A DNA stretch of 64,000 nt from Acidobacteriaceae bacterium (GTDB lineage Bacteria; Acidobacteriota; Terriglobia; Terriglobales; Acidobacteriaceae): NCBI GenBank assembly GCA_003138975.1, contig PLHQ01000078.1:64289-128288 (forward strand), in the 5' to 3' direction. How positions within the stretch are numbered: the stretch's first letter is position 1; each line of letters starts with the position of its first letter. The notes under the pieces were generated by a model that worked only from the letters and a program-made list of their open reading frames with translations, made no database searches and had not been told where the DNA came from. The position numbers and the translations under genes are program-made. Positions 39,672 to 47,635 of this stretch are shown here, piece by piece.

Positions 39672-40082
39672 ATGAAGCGTTCCGTTCTCGCCTGCCTCGC
39701 AGGACTCCTCACGTGGGCTGTCGTCGTCACGGTGATCAACCGCGTGCTTCGCCTGAGCCTGCCGAACTACACCGCTGCCGAGCACACGCTCCAGTTCACG
39801 CTGGGCATGAAGTGGGCACGCCTTTTGATGGCTATCGTGACATCGCTGGTGGCTGGTGCCGTAACACGTTGGATATCCCCATCGAGCCGCTGGGCGCCGT
39901 TGATCGTCGGCAGCGTGGTGCTTGCAATGTTCGTGCCTGCGCACATCGCCCTTTGGAGCAAATTTCCGGTGTGGTATCACCTGACATTTCTCCTGACGAT
40001 TATTCCGGCGGTGCTCGTGGGTGCGCTGCTGCCACCGCGCCGGAACAAGGACCTCAACAAGGTTTACTCCGCACCGAGCTGA
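39672..40082 (+). CDS. hypothetical membrane protein divergent from padR
   Basis: 136 aa, four hydrophobic segments. Confidence 0.7.
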   Translation: MKRSVLACLAGLLTWAVVVTVINRVLRLSLPNYTAAEHTLQFTLGMKWARLLMAIVTSLVAGAVTRWISPSSRWAPLIVGSVVLAMFVPAHIALWSKFPVWYHLTFLLTIIPAVLVGALLPPRRNKDLNKVYSAPS

Positions 40083-40230
40083 AGTTTCATCGCCGAGTAT
40101 CAACAATCGAGCCAGCTACTGCCGCGTCCTGTGGAGAGTACATTGGCCTGTCATCGCTAAACGACGAGATTCATCTCCCGTGTCAGTAGTGGCTTCTCTG
40201 ATATGTTTGGCCAGAATATTGAGGTATTTC

Positions 40231-41280
40231 ATGGCTCAATCTGATAGCGGCATTGGCAATGTGACACCGAATGCGGAGCTCGTGCAAATGGCAATGTCCT
40301 ATTCGCGCAGCTGTACGCTCTGCGCGGCTGCGCGCCTTGGGATTGCCGATGCGCTCGGAGATGAGGTGCGCAGCGTCGATCACCTGGCCGAGACTTGTCA
40401 GGCGAATGTGGATGCTCTGTATCGCCTGCTGCGTGCTCTGGCCAGCATAGGCATTACAACAGAGGAAACGACGCCGAAACATTTTCGGCTGACCCCGTTC
40501 GGAAGACCGCTACGGAGGGACGTGGCCCAGTCGGCATGGCCAGCCGTCATCTTCTGGGCGGATCTGCTCGCCGACAACTGGTCCCTGCTTACCGATTGCA
40601 TCCGAACGGGCAAGCCTGCCTCACAGGTGCGTGATCCGAATGTACCTTCTCGCTGGTCACAGGATCCTGAAGCTGACTCGATCTTTCGTGCCGTCATGGG
40701 CACGGCTCCCGCAGATGATTACGCTCCCATCGCGAGGGCGTGGGATTTTTCGCGCGCGAAGGTGGTCGCCGATCTTGGCGGGGGCGGGGGCGCACTGATT
40801 CTTGCAGTACTGGAACTCCATCCCCATCTTCGAGGTATGCTCGTCGACCTCGAGGCCAGCGTGGAGGCAGCGAAGGCGCGCTTCGCGGACGAAAAGGTCT
40901 CCTCCCGGTGCAAGCTGCTGGCGGCAGATCTGACCCAGTCTGTTCCAGCCGGCGCCGATGTGTACATGCTCAAACACGTTCTGCACGGGCGCCGGGACGC
41001 GGAGGCGATCACAATTCTCAAGAACTGCCGCGCCGTGATTCCGGAGAACGGCACTCTGCTGGTCATCGAGTTCATCCTGCCTCAGCTGATCTCTCAGGCG
41101 GACCCGCACCTAGAACGCCACCTGATGAGTGATCTCAACATGCTGGCCGTTACCGGCGGCAGAGAGCGAAGTGAGCACGAATGGAGAACACTTCTCGAAG
41201 CAGCGGGTTTTCGCCTGGCCGGAGTTTTTCCGGTCGGGAATGATGTGGGGATCCTCGAAGCAAAGCCAGCTCAAGCGTGA
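40231..41280 (+). CDS. SAM-dependent O-methyltransferase (methyltransferase family 2-like)
   Basis: Start MAQSDSGIGNVTPNAELVQMAMSYSRSCTLCAAARLGIADAL; SAM motif KVVADLGGGGGALILAVLELHPHLRGMLVDL; MLKHVLHGRRDAEAITILKNCRAVIPENGTLLVIEFILP. Confidence 0.9.
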   Translation: MAQSDSGIGNVTPNAELVQMAMSYSRSCTLCAAARLGIADALGDEVRSVDHLAETCQANVDALYRLLRALASIGITTEETTPKHFRLTPFGRPLRRDVAQSAWPAVIFWADLLADNWSLLTDCIRTGKPASQVRDPNVPSRWSQDPEADSIFRAVMGTAPADDYAPIARAWDFSRAKVVADLGGGGGALILAVLELHPHLRGMLVDLEASVEAAKARFADEKVSSRCKLLAADLTQSVPAGADVYMLKHVLHGRRDAEAITILKNCRAVIPENGTLLVIEFILPQLISQADPHLERHLMSDLNMLAVTGGRERSEHEWRTLLEAAGFRLAGVFPVGNDVGILEAKPAQA

Positions 41281-41929
41281 TTGCTCGCTCCGGCCCATGT
41301 AGCAACTGCTCTCAATGAGTACATGTTTGGGCGCTTCGAGTTTGCCCTCTCTATGAATCCCTCGTAGATGACGACCTTGGAGGTGACATCCGTCAGTTCG
41401 CTTCTCTACCAGGTCTCGACCTGCTTTCGCATCGGATCGAAGTTCCTTTGCATTCGATCCACTCCCACCGAGATGCAGTCGATGAGCGAGAAAGACGTCG
41501 AGTGTTTGGCGAGCACCGGCGTGAATGCTCCAGAAAACCAGGAGCACGCCAATGCCAACTCACAGGCGGAGGTCGAGAAGCGGGCAACGCTGGGACAAGT
41601 ATCCTGTACGGGGCCAATTGTGATGGTGACAGCCCGGACTGTGCTGGCGGTCGTTGCCCAGGCGATTGTGGCGTTCATTTACGTGCTGCGCCGTGATCGA
41701 AATGTCGCGATTCCACGTGCAACCCGACTCCTGGAGCTAAAGCTTGCGGTGGAACAACTCGAGGACAGATTCTGCTGAATGTACTTCTTGCTGCCGACCT
41801 TTCTTCCAGTGCTGGCAGCCGGGCCGATGCGGTAGCCTTCCGCCGAAGATGAACTCCACTGGTGGACGAGGGCCGGTGACGACTCTCTTGGACTCGACTG
41901 GGCGCTCTAGAAGTTAGAAAAGCAATGAT

Positions 41930-43033
41930 TTAGGGTTGGGCGTAGTAGCCGGTGCGGGCCCGAGCCGTAGCCCCCGGCTTGTCGACCGTGATCCCGACTG
42001 CATGGTACTCATTCACCCGGTCGGCGCGGGCAGCGGCGAACGAGAGGACATAAAAAGAGTTGGCATCCGCGGTGCAATTTGCGATTGCAGTGGTGAGGTC
42101 ATTGCTGGAATTGAGGACGAGGCCGCCGCTTTGAACTGCAATTACCTGCAGGCCCAGGTCGCCGGGGTACAGTCGCGAGGGCGAGGTTACGCCTTTCAAA
42201 AATTCTTTATAGTAGCTAACCCGCATTCCACCTGCATCCGCCAGGCCGAGTGGATCAATGACATAGAGAGTGACGCGGGACTGCCTAAGGCCGGTGGAGA
42301 GCGCCACGATCCCGTTGAACAAGTGCTCAGACTCTTTAGAGGTCAATTGAACGTTCGGTCCTGAGAGCAATGGCCATCCGGGACTGAACCAGACCATCAG
42401 TTTTCTGCCAGGCTGCTTGCCCTCGTATTCCACGAGTTGGGTCAGGGTCTTGAGCGAGAGGTCAAAACGCTCTGTTGCACCGTAGAAGCCCGCCGAACGA
42501 TTGATAACTCGCAGCCCGGTCTCGTATTGATCGTATAGCGCGGCCAGGGCAGTTCCATTGCGAGAAGGATCCCCCTGCATCTTGGTTCCAGTGTCGGTAA
42601 AGACAACAAGCGATACAGGCTGCGCGAGCTTACCGCCGTTCTGGAGCAGAAACTTCTTCAGTTCACTTCGTGCGTAAGTGATCGCGTCAAAGGAAGTGTT
42701 GACGGCGTCGACCACCAGCACAACTTCAACCGGATCGGTGGTTGAAGCCGCTCCGTTATCCACGGCATGAAAGGAGAGGATATTCTGCGGCCGCTTATCG
42801 TCGAGAACGGTGAAGTCCTGCTGCTGCAGGCCGAGAACAGGTGCGCCAGATTTGTCGGTCACTTGAACGTCGATTGTGATTACGCGGTCTGGGCTGGTTG
42901 GTGGCGGGACTTTGGGCTCGGCAGTGCGAGGTTGAAGCTGGGGCTGAGGAGTGCTTTGCGGGGGAGTGTTCTGTCCCGAGGCGGCAGAAAGAGGCAGAAG
43001 CAGGACTAGAAGCAACCGAAAGAGCCGATCCAT
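41930..43033 (-). CDS. secreted VWFA-related domain protein of the acidobacterial type
   Basis: 367 aa; VTDKSGAPVLGLQQQDFTVLDDKRPQNILSFHAV...VEVVLVVDAVNTSFDAI. Confidence 0.85.
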   Translation of the reverse strand: MDRLFRLLLVLLLPLSAASGQNTPPQSTPQPQLQPRTAEPKVPPPTSPDRVITIDVQVTDKSGAPVLGLQQQDFTVLDDKRPQNILSFHAVDNGAASTTDPVEVVLVVDAVNTSFDAITYARSELKKFLLQNGGKLAQPVSLVVFTDTGTKMQGDPSRNGTALAALYDQYETGLRVINRSAGFYGATERFDLSLKTLTQLVEYEGKQPGRKLMVWFSPGWPLLSGPNVQLTSKESEHLFNGIVALSTGLRQSRVTLYVIDPLGLADAGGMRVSYYKEFLKGVTSPSRLYPGDLGLQVIAVQSGGLVLNSSNDLTTAIANCTADANSFYVLSFAAARADRVNEYHAVGITVDKPGATARARTGYYAQP

Positions 43034-43229
43034 GCTGACTCACCTCAGTCTGGAATCCTCCGCTCGAAGGGCAGAGGGGCAGCGCACAATGTCCAACAGA
43101 GCAAAGTTTAGGCCCTGCGTGTGCCAGAAATCAAACGACACGTAGGCATTTGCTTTTTCATCATACGCAGAATCGTGGTGGAATCTTTGTTCCAGCGGAA
43201 ACGAGCGGGCTCTTAGCGAATGATTAAAG

Positions 43230-44174
43230 TTAGTGAGAGGCGAGGATTGCGTCGGTGACCCGCGCGGCCTCGACCGCTGCCTTTACGTCGTGGGTCCGCA
43301 GGATGTGCGCGCCCTTGAGGATCAAAACAGTGTGAGCGGCGAGATTTCCGTAGAGGCGATCAGAAGCGGCTGCGTCGTTCCCATCTTTTGCCAACATACG
43401 GCCGATAAATGATTTTCTTGACGTGCCTGCCAACAGCGGGAATCCCAGCGATTGCAATTCCTGAAAGCGCGCCACGAGGGGGTAGTTCTGCTCGAAGTTT
43501 TTTCCGAAGCCGAAGCCGGGATCGAGGACGATCCTTTCCCGCCGCACGCCCGCCAGCACAGCCGATTCCGCCCATTCTCGCAGTTCGCGTTTGACCTGAA
43601 GGACAATATCGCCGGGCGGCGGCAAGGTGCGCCACTCTTCGGGACGGCCACGCATGTGCATCACAATCACGCCGCACTTTAATTCGGCGATGGTTTTGGG
43701 CATCTGCGGATCCCAGCGCAGCCCGCTCACATCGTTGACGATCTGGGCTCCGGCGGCCGCTGCGGCGCGGGCGACGCTGGCTTTGTAAGTGTCAATGGAA
43801 ATCACCGCATCGGGGCGCAGTTTCTTGAGCTCGGTAATCACCGGCAACACGCGGCGCGATTCCTCTTCCTCGCTCAGGGCAACTTTTGGAGTTCGAGTCT
43901 CCTGCTTTGGTTTTGCTTCCTGATTTCGAATTTCCTGCGGTGGAGACGCGACGGAGACGCTGGCTCCGGGACGGGTGGATTCTCCGCCAATGTCAATGAT
44001 GTCGGCGCCTTCCTCGAGTAACTGTAGCGCGCGAGCTGCGGCTTTTCCAGGCTCCAGGTGCTGGCCACCGTCAGAAAAAGAGTCGGGGGTCACGTTGACG
44101 ATGGCCATAATCAGCGTGCGCTTGCCCAGTTCCAGGGTGCGCGTGCCCAGGCTCCATTGAAAGACTGTCCTCAT
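43230..44174 (-). CDS. folP: dihydropteroate synthase
   Basis: AIVNVTPDSFSDGG, IDIGGESTRPGA, IVNDVSG, DPGFGFGKNFEQNYPL, AGTSRKSFIGRML. Confidence 0.96.
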   Translation of the reverse strand: MRTVFQWSLGTRTLELGKRTLIMAIVNVTPDSFSDGGQHLEPGKAAARALQLLEEGADIIDIGGESTRPGASVSVASPPQEIRNQEAKPKQETRTPKVALSEEEESRRVLPVITELKKLRPDAVISIDTYKASVARAAAAAGAQIVNDVSGLRWDPQMPKTIAELKCGVIVMHMRGRPEEWRTLPPPGDIVLQVKRELREWAESAVLAGVRRERIVLDPGFGFGKNFEQNYPLVARFQELQSLGFPLLAGTSRKSFIGRMLAKDGNDAAASDRLYGNLAAHTVLILKGAHILRTHDVKAAVEAARVTDAILASH

Positions 44175-44218
44175 GCGGGCGATTCTAAAGGAAGATTCCG
44201 CATCGGCAGTGGCCTCGG

Positions 44219-44650
44219 CTAGCGGCGCCGCACCGCCGCGTCGCGGATGCGGGTAGCTCGGAGGGCGGCGGGCCCGGTGCCAGTGGGTGGTTTTCGCATT
44301 CCGTTAAGCAAATCTTTGAGCACGACTGCGTTGTTGTGCTGCTCGTTCTTCGAGGCAAACAATAGAGTGAGACGCTTTCTCTGGTGGGCCAGGCGGTAAA
44401 GCGTCTGCAAATCTTTTTCGGCTTCTGGACGGGCCAATTCTCTCAGGTAGCGCTTGCGAAAAAGCTGCCACAGTTCCGGCTGCGCGTGAAACCATTGGCG
44501 CAGCTCATCGGAGGGAGCAACATTCCGGAGCCACTCATCCAGAGCGATTTCAGATTTGCGCAGACCGCGCGGCCACAACCGATCTACCAGGACACGCGCT
44601 CCGTCGGAGCGCGATACTGATTCGTAAACTCGCTTTACCGCGACTGGCAT
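44219..44650 (-). CDS. DUF488 (YeaO-like) protein
   Basis: VKRVYESVSRSDGARVLVDRLWPRGLRKSEIALDEWLRNVAPSDELRQWF...LTLLFASKNEQHNNAVVLKDLL. Confidence 0.9.
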   Translation of the reverse strand: MPVAVKRVYESVSRSDGARVLVDRLWPRGLRKSEIALDEWLRNVAPSDELRQWFHAQPELWQLFRKRYLRELARPEAEKDLQTLYRLAHQRKRLTLLFASKNEQHNNAVVLKDLLNGMRKPPTGTGPAALRATRIRDAAVRRR

Positions 44651-44725
44651 GGCTATGCTCTATCATTGTAAGCGGAGTGAAAGCGCGATGTCTGTGGGAA
44701 AACCGGTGAAAATAGGCACGACCCA

Positions 44726-45142
44726 ATGATGATAAAGTTGCGCGTGACGGAACGGCGGGGTGGGCGGAGGCTCAGCATAATCCGGCGACTGTTTGGCGGG
44801 GCGTCCGTTGCATTGCTTGTTCTCGCGTTGCTCGCGGGTTGCGATGTGGAGCGTCGTAGATCAGACGCCGAACTGGGCCTGAACCCGCAACAGGCCGCGG
44901 GACGCAAGATCTACGACAACTACTGCGACCGCTGTCATCGGCCTTATTCCACGAAGGGTAAAAAAGGCCCCGGCCTGAAGGGCATATTTCAGCATCAGTA
45001 TCTTTCTCTTAGCGGACTGCCTGCGAATGACGACCGCGTGGGCGACATCATTCGCAACGGCCGTCCGGATATGCCGGGCTATAGCCAGACTCTGAGCGCA
45101 CAAGACATTCAGGATTTGCTCGCTTACCTGCACACGTTGTGA
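44726..45142 (+). CDS. c-type cytochrome, single CxxCH
   Basis: 138 aa; lipobox-like LALLAGCD; GRKIYDNYCDRCHRPYSTKGKKGPGLKGIF...RNGRPDMPGYSQTLSAQDIQDLLAYLHTL. Confidence 0.9.
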   Translation: MMIKLRVTERRGGRRLSIIRRLFGGASVALLVLALLAGCDVERRRSDAELGLNPQQAAGRKIYDNYCDRCHRPYSTKGKKGPGLKGIFQHQYLSLSGLPANDDRVGDIIRNGRPDMPGYSQTLSAQDIQDLLAYLHTL

Positions 45143-46677
45143 TGGGTCGAATCATGATGCGTGGTCGATTCACTTCATGGGATAATCCTGCCGTGAAAAA
45201 TACCGCGCGGGCAGAGCTTTTTCGCAAGCTACCTTCCGTCGATGACTTGATGCGCGGCCCTGCGTTTCTCTCACTGGCGGCAGGCCACGGTCACGATTTC
45301 GTGGTCGATGCAGTGCGCTCCGTACTGTTCCGGCTGCGCCAGGAGATCACATCGGGATTGCTGGACGACGATGCGCTGGAGCTTGCGCTCTCGGGTCTAA
45401 CGGACGCGGTGGAGAATCAACTTCGTCAGGAGCTGAGTTACTCTCTGCGGCCGGTGATCAATGCTACTGGAGTGATCCTGCATACCAACCTTGGCCGTGC
45501 TCCGTTGGCGGATGCAGCGATCGAGCACATCCGCGAGACCGGCGCGAGTTATTCCAATTTGGAGTTCGATTTCGCGGTTGGCGCTCGTGGAAAGCGGGAT
45601 GTGCATGTGGACCGCCCGTTTCGCAAATTGCTGAGCAGTGATGCGCTTGGTACGGGTTCGGCGACGAATGCCGCCGGGCTTCGCCCGGGCGGGACATCCG
45701 AGGCGGCTGTCTCTACACGAGCTGAAACAGCGACCATTGTGGTCAACAATAATGCGGCCGCGGTGCTGCTTGCGCTGAACACACTCGCGGAGGGCGGAGA
45801 AGTTATCGTCTCGCGCGGGGAGCTGGTGGAGATCGGCGGGTCGTTCCGCATTCCAGATGTGATGGCGAAGTCGGGTGCGATCCTGCGCGAAGTGGGCACG
45901 ACGAACCGCACGCGCGCTTCCGACTACGAGCATGCCTTCAACGAACGGACGCGGCTTTTGCTGCGCGTGCACCGGTCCAACTTCGAGATTACGGGCTTCA
46001 CCGAGCAGGCTTCTACGGCGGAACTGGTGGCGTTAGCCCACAAGCGCGGTATTCCGCTGATGGAAGACCTGGGCAGCGGCGCGCTTTTTGACCTGCGCTC
46101 GATTGGAATCGACGGCGAGCCGGGCGTGCTGGATAGCCTGCACAGCGGAGTCGATATCGTCACCTATAGCGGGGACAAGCTGCTCGGGGGTCCGCAGGCG
46201 GGATTGATCAGCGGCAGCGCCGGGTTGATCGCGCGTATGCGGTCGAACTCGCTATTTCGGGCTTTGCGGGTGGACAAGCTGATCTATGGCGCTCTGGAAG
46301 CGACTCTTCTCGCCTACGTGCGGCACGATCACGATGCGATTCCTACGCTGCGCATGATGCGGCTTTCGAAAGAGGAAATCGGTAGGCGGGCGGACGCGCT
46401 GGCGGCACGTGTTGCCACGGTGAAGTTGAAGGTTGAAATTGTGGATGGTGAATCGGTCCTCGGCGGCGGCGCCGCTCCATCTTCCGTTCTGCCTACGCGC
46501 CTGCTGGCGCTAACTTGCGAAGGTCTTAGTGCTGACGAACTGACCGCGAGGCTGCGCGGTTCACAGCCTCCCATCATTGCCCGGGTTGATGAGGGGCGCG
46601 TGCTGCTGGATTTGCGGACGGTTTTTCCGGATCAGGATTCCGCGATAGCGTCTGCCTTGAGTCGCATCGCTGCGTGA
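45139..46677 (+). CDS. selA: L-seryl-tRNA(Sec) selenium transferase
   Basis: LRPVINATGVILHTNLGRAPLADAAIEHI, VVNNNAAAVLLALNTLAEGGEVIVSRGELVEIGGSFRIPDVM, YSGDKLLGGPQAGLI. Confidence 0.95.
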   Translation: MMGRIMMRGRFTSWDNPAVKNTARAELFRKLPSVDDLMRGPAFLSLAAGHGHDFVVDAVRSVLFRLRQEITSGLLDDDALELALSGLTDAVENQLRQELSYSLRPVINATGVILHTNLGRAPLADAAIEHIRETGASYSNLEFDFAVGARGKRDVHVDRPFRKLLSSDALGTGSATNAAGLRPGGTSEAAVSTRAETATIVVNNNAAAVLLALNTLAEGGEVIVSRGELVEIGGSFRIPDVMAKSGAILREVGTTNRTRASDYEHAFNERTRLLLRVHRSNFEITGFTEQASTAELVALAHKRGIPLMEDLGSGALFDLRSIGIDGEPGVLDSLHSGVDIVTYSGDKLLGGPQAGLISGSAGLIARMRSNSLFRALRVDKLIYGALEATLLAYVRHDHDAIPTLRMMRLSKEEIGRRADALAARVATVKLKVEIVDGESVLGGGAAPSSVLPTRLLALTCEGLSADELTARLRGSQPPIIARVDEGRVLLDLRTVFPDQDSAIASALSRIAA

Positions 46678-46695
46678 TTCTTTCGCATCGAACTG

Positions 46696-47229
46696 TTGTT
46701 GGCTATTCTCCACACTGTCGGACACTCCACTCGAGCTCTCGCCGACTTGCTTGAGACGCTTCACGCTCACTCCATTCAAACGCTGGTAGATATCCGCGCT
46801 TTTCCTATGTCGCGGCGGCTGCCGCAATTCAATCGCGAGTCACTGGAGGAAAGTTTGCCGGAGGCTGGAATTCGTTACGTCTGGATGCAAGGCCTCGGCG
46901 GTTATCGCAAGAGGATTCGAGACGATTCTCCCAACATCGCTCTCCGCAGTGCGAGCTTCCGCAATTATGCTGATTACATGCTGACGGAGGAGTTTGAAAA
47001 CGCGATGGCGGAACTGGTTGCGTTCGCCGAGGTTTCGCGCACCGTCTATATGTGTGCCGAGCGCGTATACTTCCGCTGCCACCGCATGCTGGTTTCGGAC
47101 TGGCTGGTGGCGCACGGGCATGAGGTGATGCATATCGACGGGACCGGCCCGGCGAAGCCTCATCGCCTCACCGCGGAAGCGCGCGTGGTAGAGAGCGAGC
47201 TGATTTACCGCGGCGACCGATTATTGTAA
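46696..47229 (+). CDS. DUF488 family protein
   Basis: LHTVGHSTRALADLLETLHAHSIQTLVDIRAFPMSRRLPQFN...MCAERVYFRCHRMLVSDWL. Confidence 0.9.
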   Translation: MLAILHTVGHSTRALADLLETLHAHSIQTLVDIRAFPMSRRLPQFNRESLEESLPEAGIRYVWMQGLGGYRKRIRDDSPNIALRSASFRNYADYMLTEEFENAMAELVAFAEVSRTVYMCAERVYFRCHRMLVSDWLVAHGHEVMHIDGTGPAKPHRLTAEARVVESELIYRGDRLL

Positions 47230-47243
47230 GGTCTAGCAAAAAT

Positions 47244-47621
47244 ATGATCGTCGGCACAGGCATTGATATTGCGGAGGTTCCGCGCATCCGGCAATCGATC
47301 GAACGTTTTGGCGATCGTTTTCTGCAGCGCGTGTATACGGCGGGCGAAATCCAGTATTGCGACTCGAAGGCAAATCGTGCGGAGCGCTACGCCGCCCGTT
47401 TCGCCGCTAAAGAAGCTGCTATGAAGGCTTTGGGTACGGGTTGGAACCATGGCGTGCGCTGGCGCGATTGCGAAGTTGTGCGCCTGCCGGGCCGACGACC
47501 GAGCATTTGTTTTCACGGCAAAGCCGCTGAGTTTGCCGCAAAGCTGGGCGTCAAGAATGCCGTGCTGTCGATTTCCCACACTGTCGAGCAGGCCATCGCG
47601 CAAGTCATTCTCGAAAACTAG
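47244..47621 (+). CDS. acpS: holo-[acyl-carrier-protein] synthase
   Basis: IVGTGIDIAEVPRIRQSIERFGDRFLQRVYT...RYAARFAAKEAAMKALGTG...LSISHTVEQAIAQVIL. Confidence 0.96.
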   Translation: MIVGTGIDIAEVPRIRQSIERFGDRFLQRVYTAGEIQYCDSKANRAERYAARFAAKEAAMKALGTGWNHGVRWRDCEVVRLPGRRPSICFHGKAAEFAAKLGVKNAVLSISHTVEQAIAQVILEN

Positions 47622-47635
47622 CGCTGGAAAGCTAG

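Noticed and set aside
41368-41778. 136-aa ORF downstream of the methyltransferase
   Set aside because: No recognisable family; hydrophobic patch near C-terminus could be a remnant of a membrane protein but evidence is too weak
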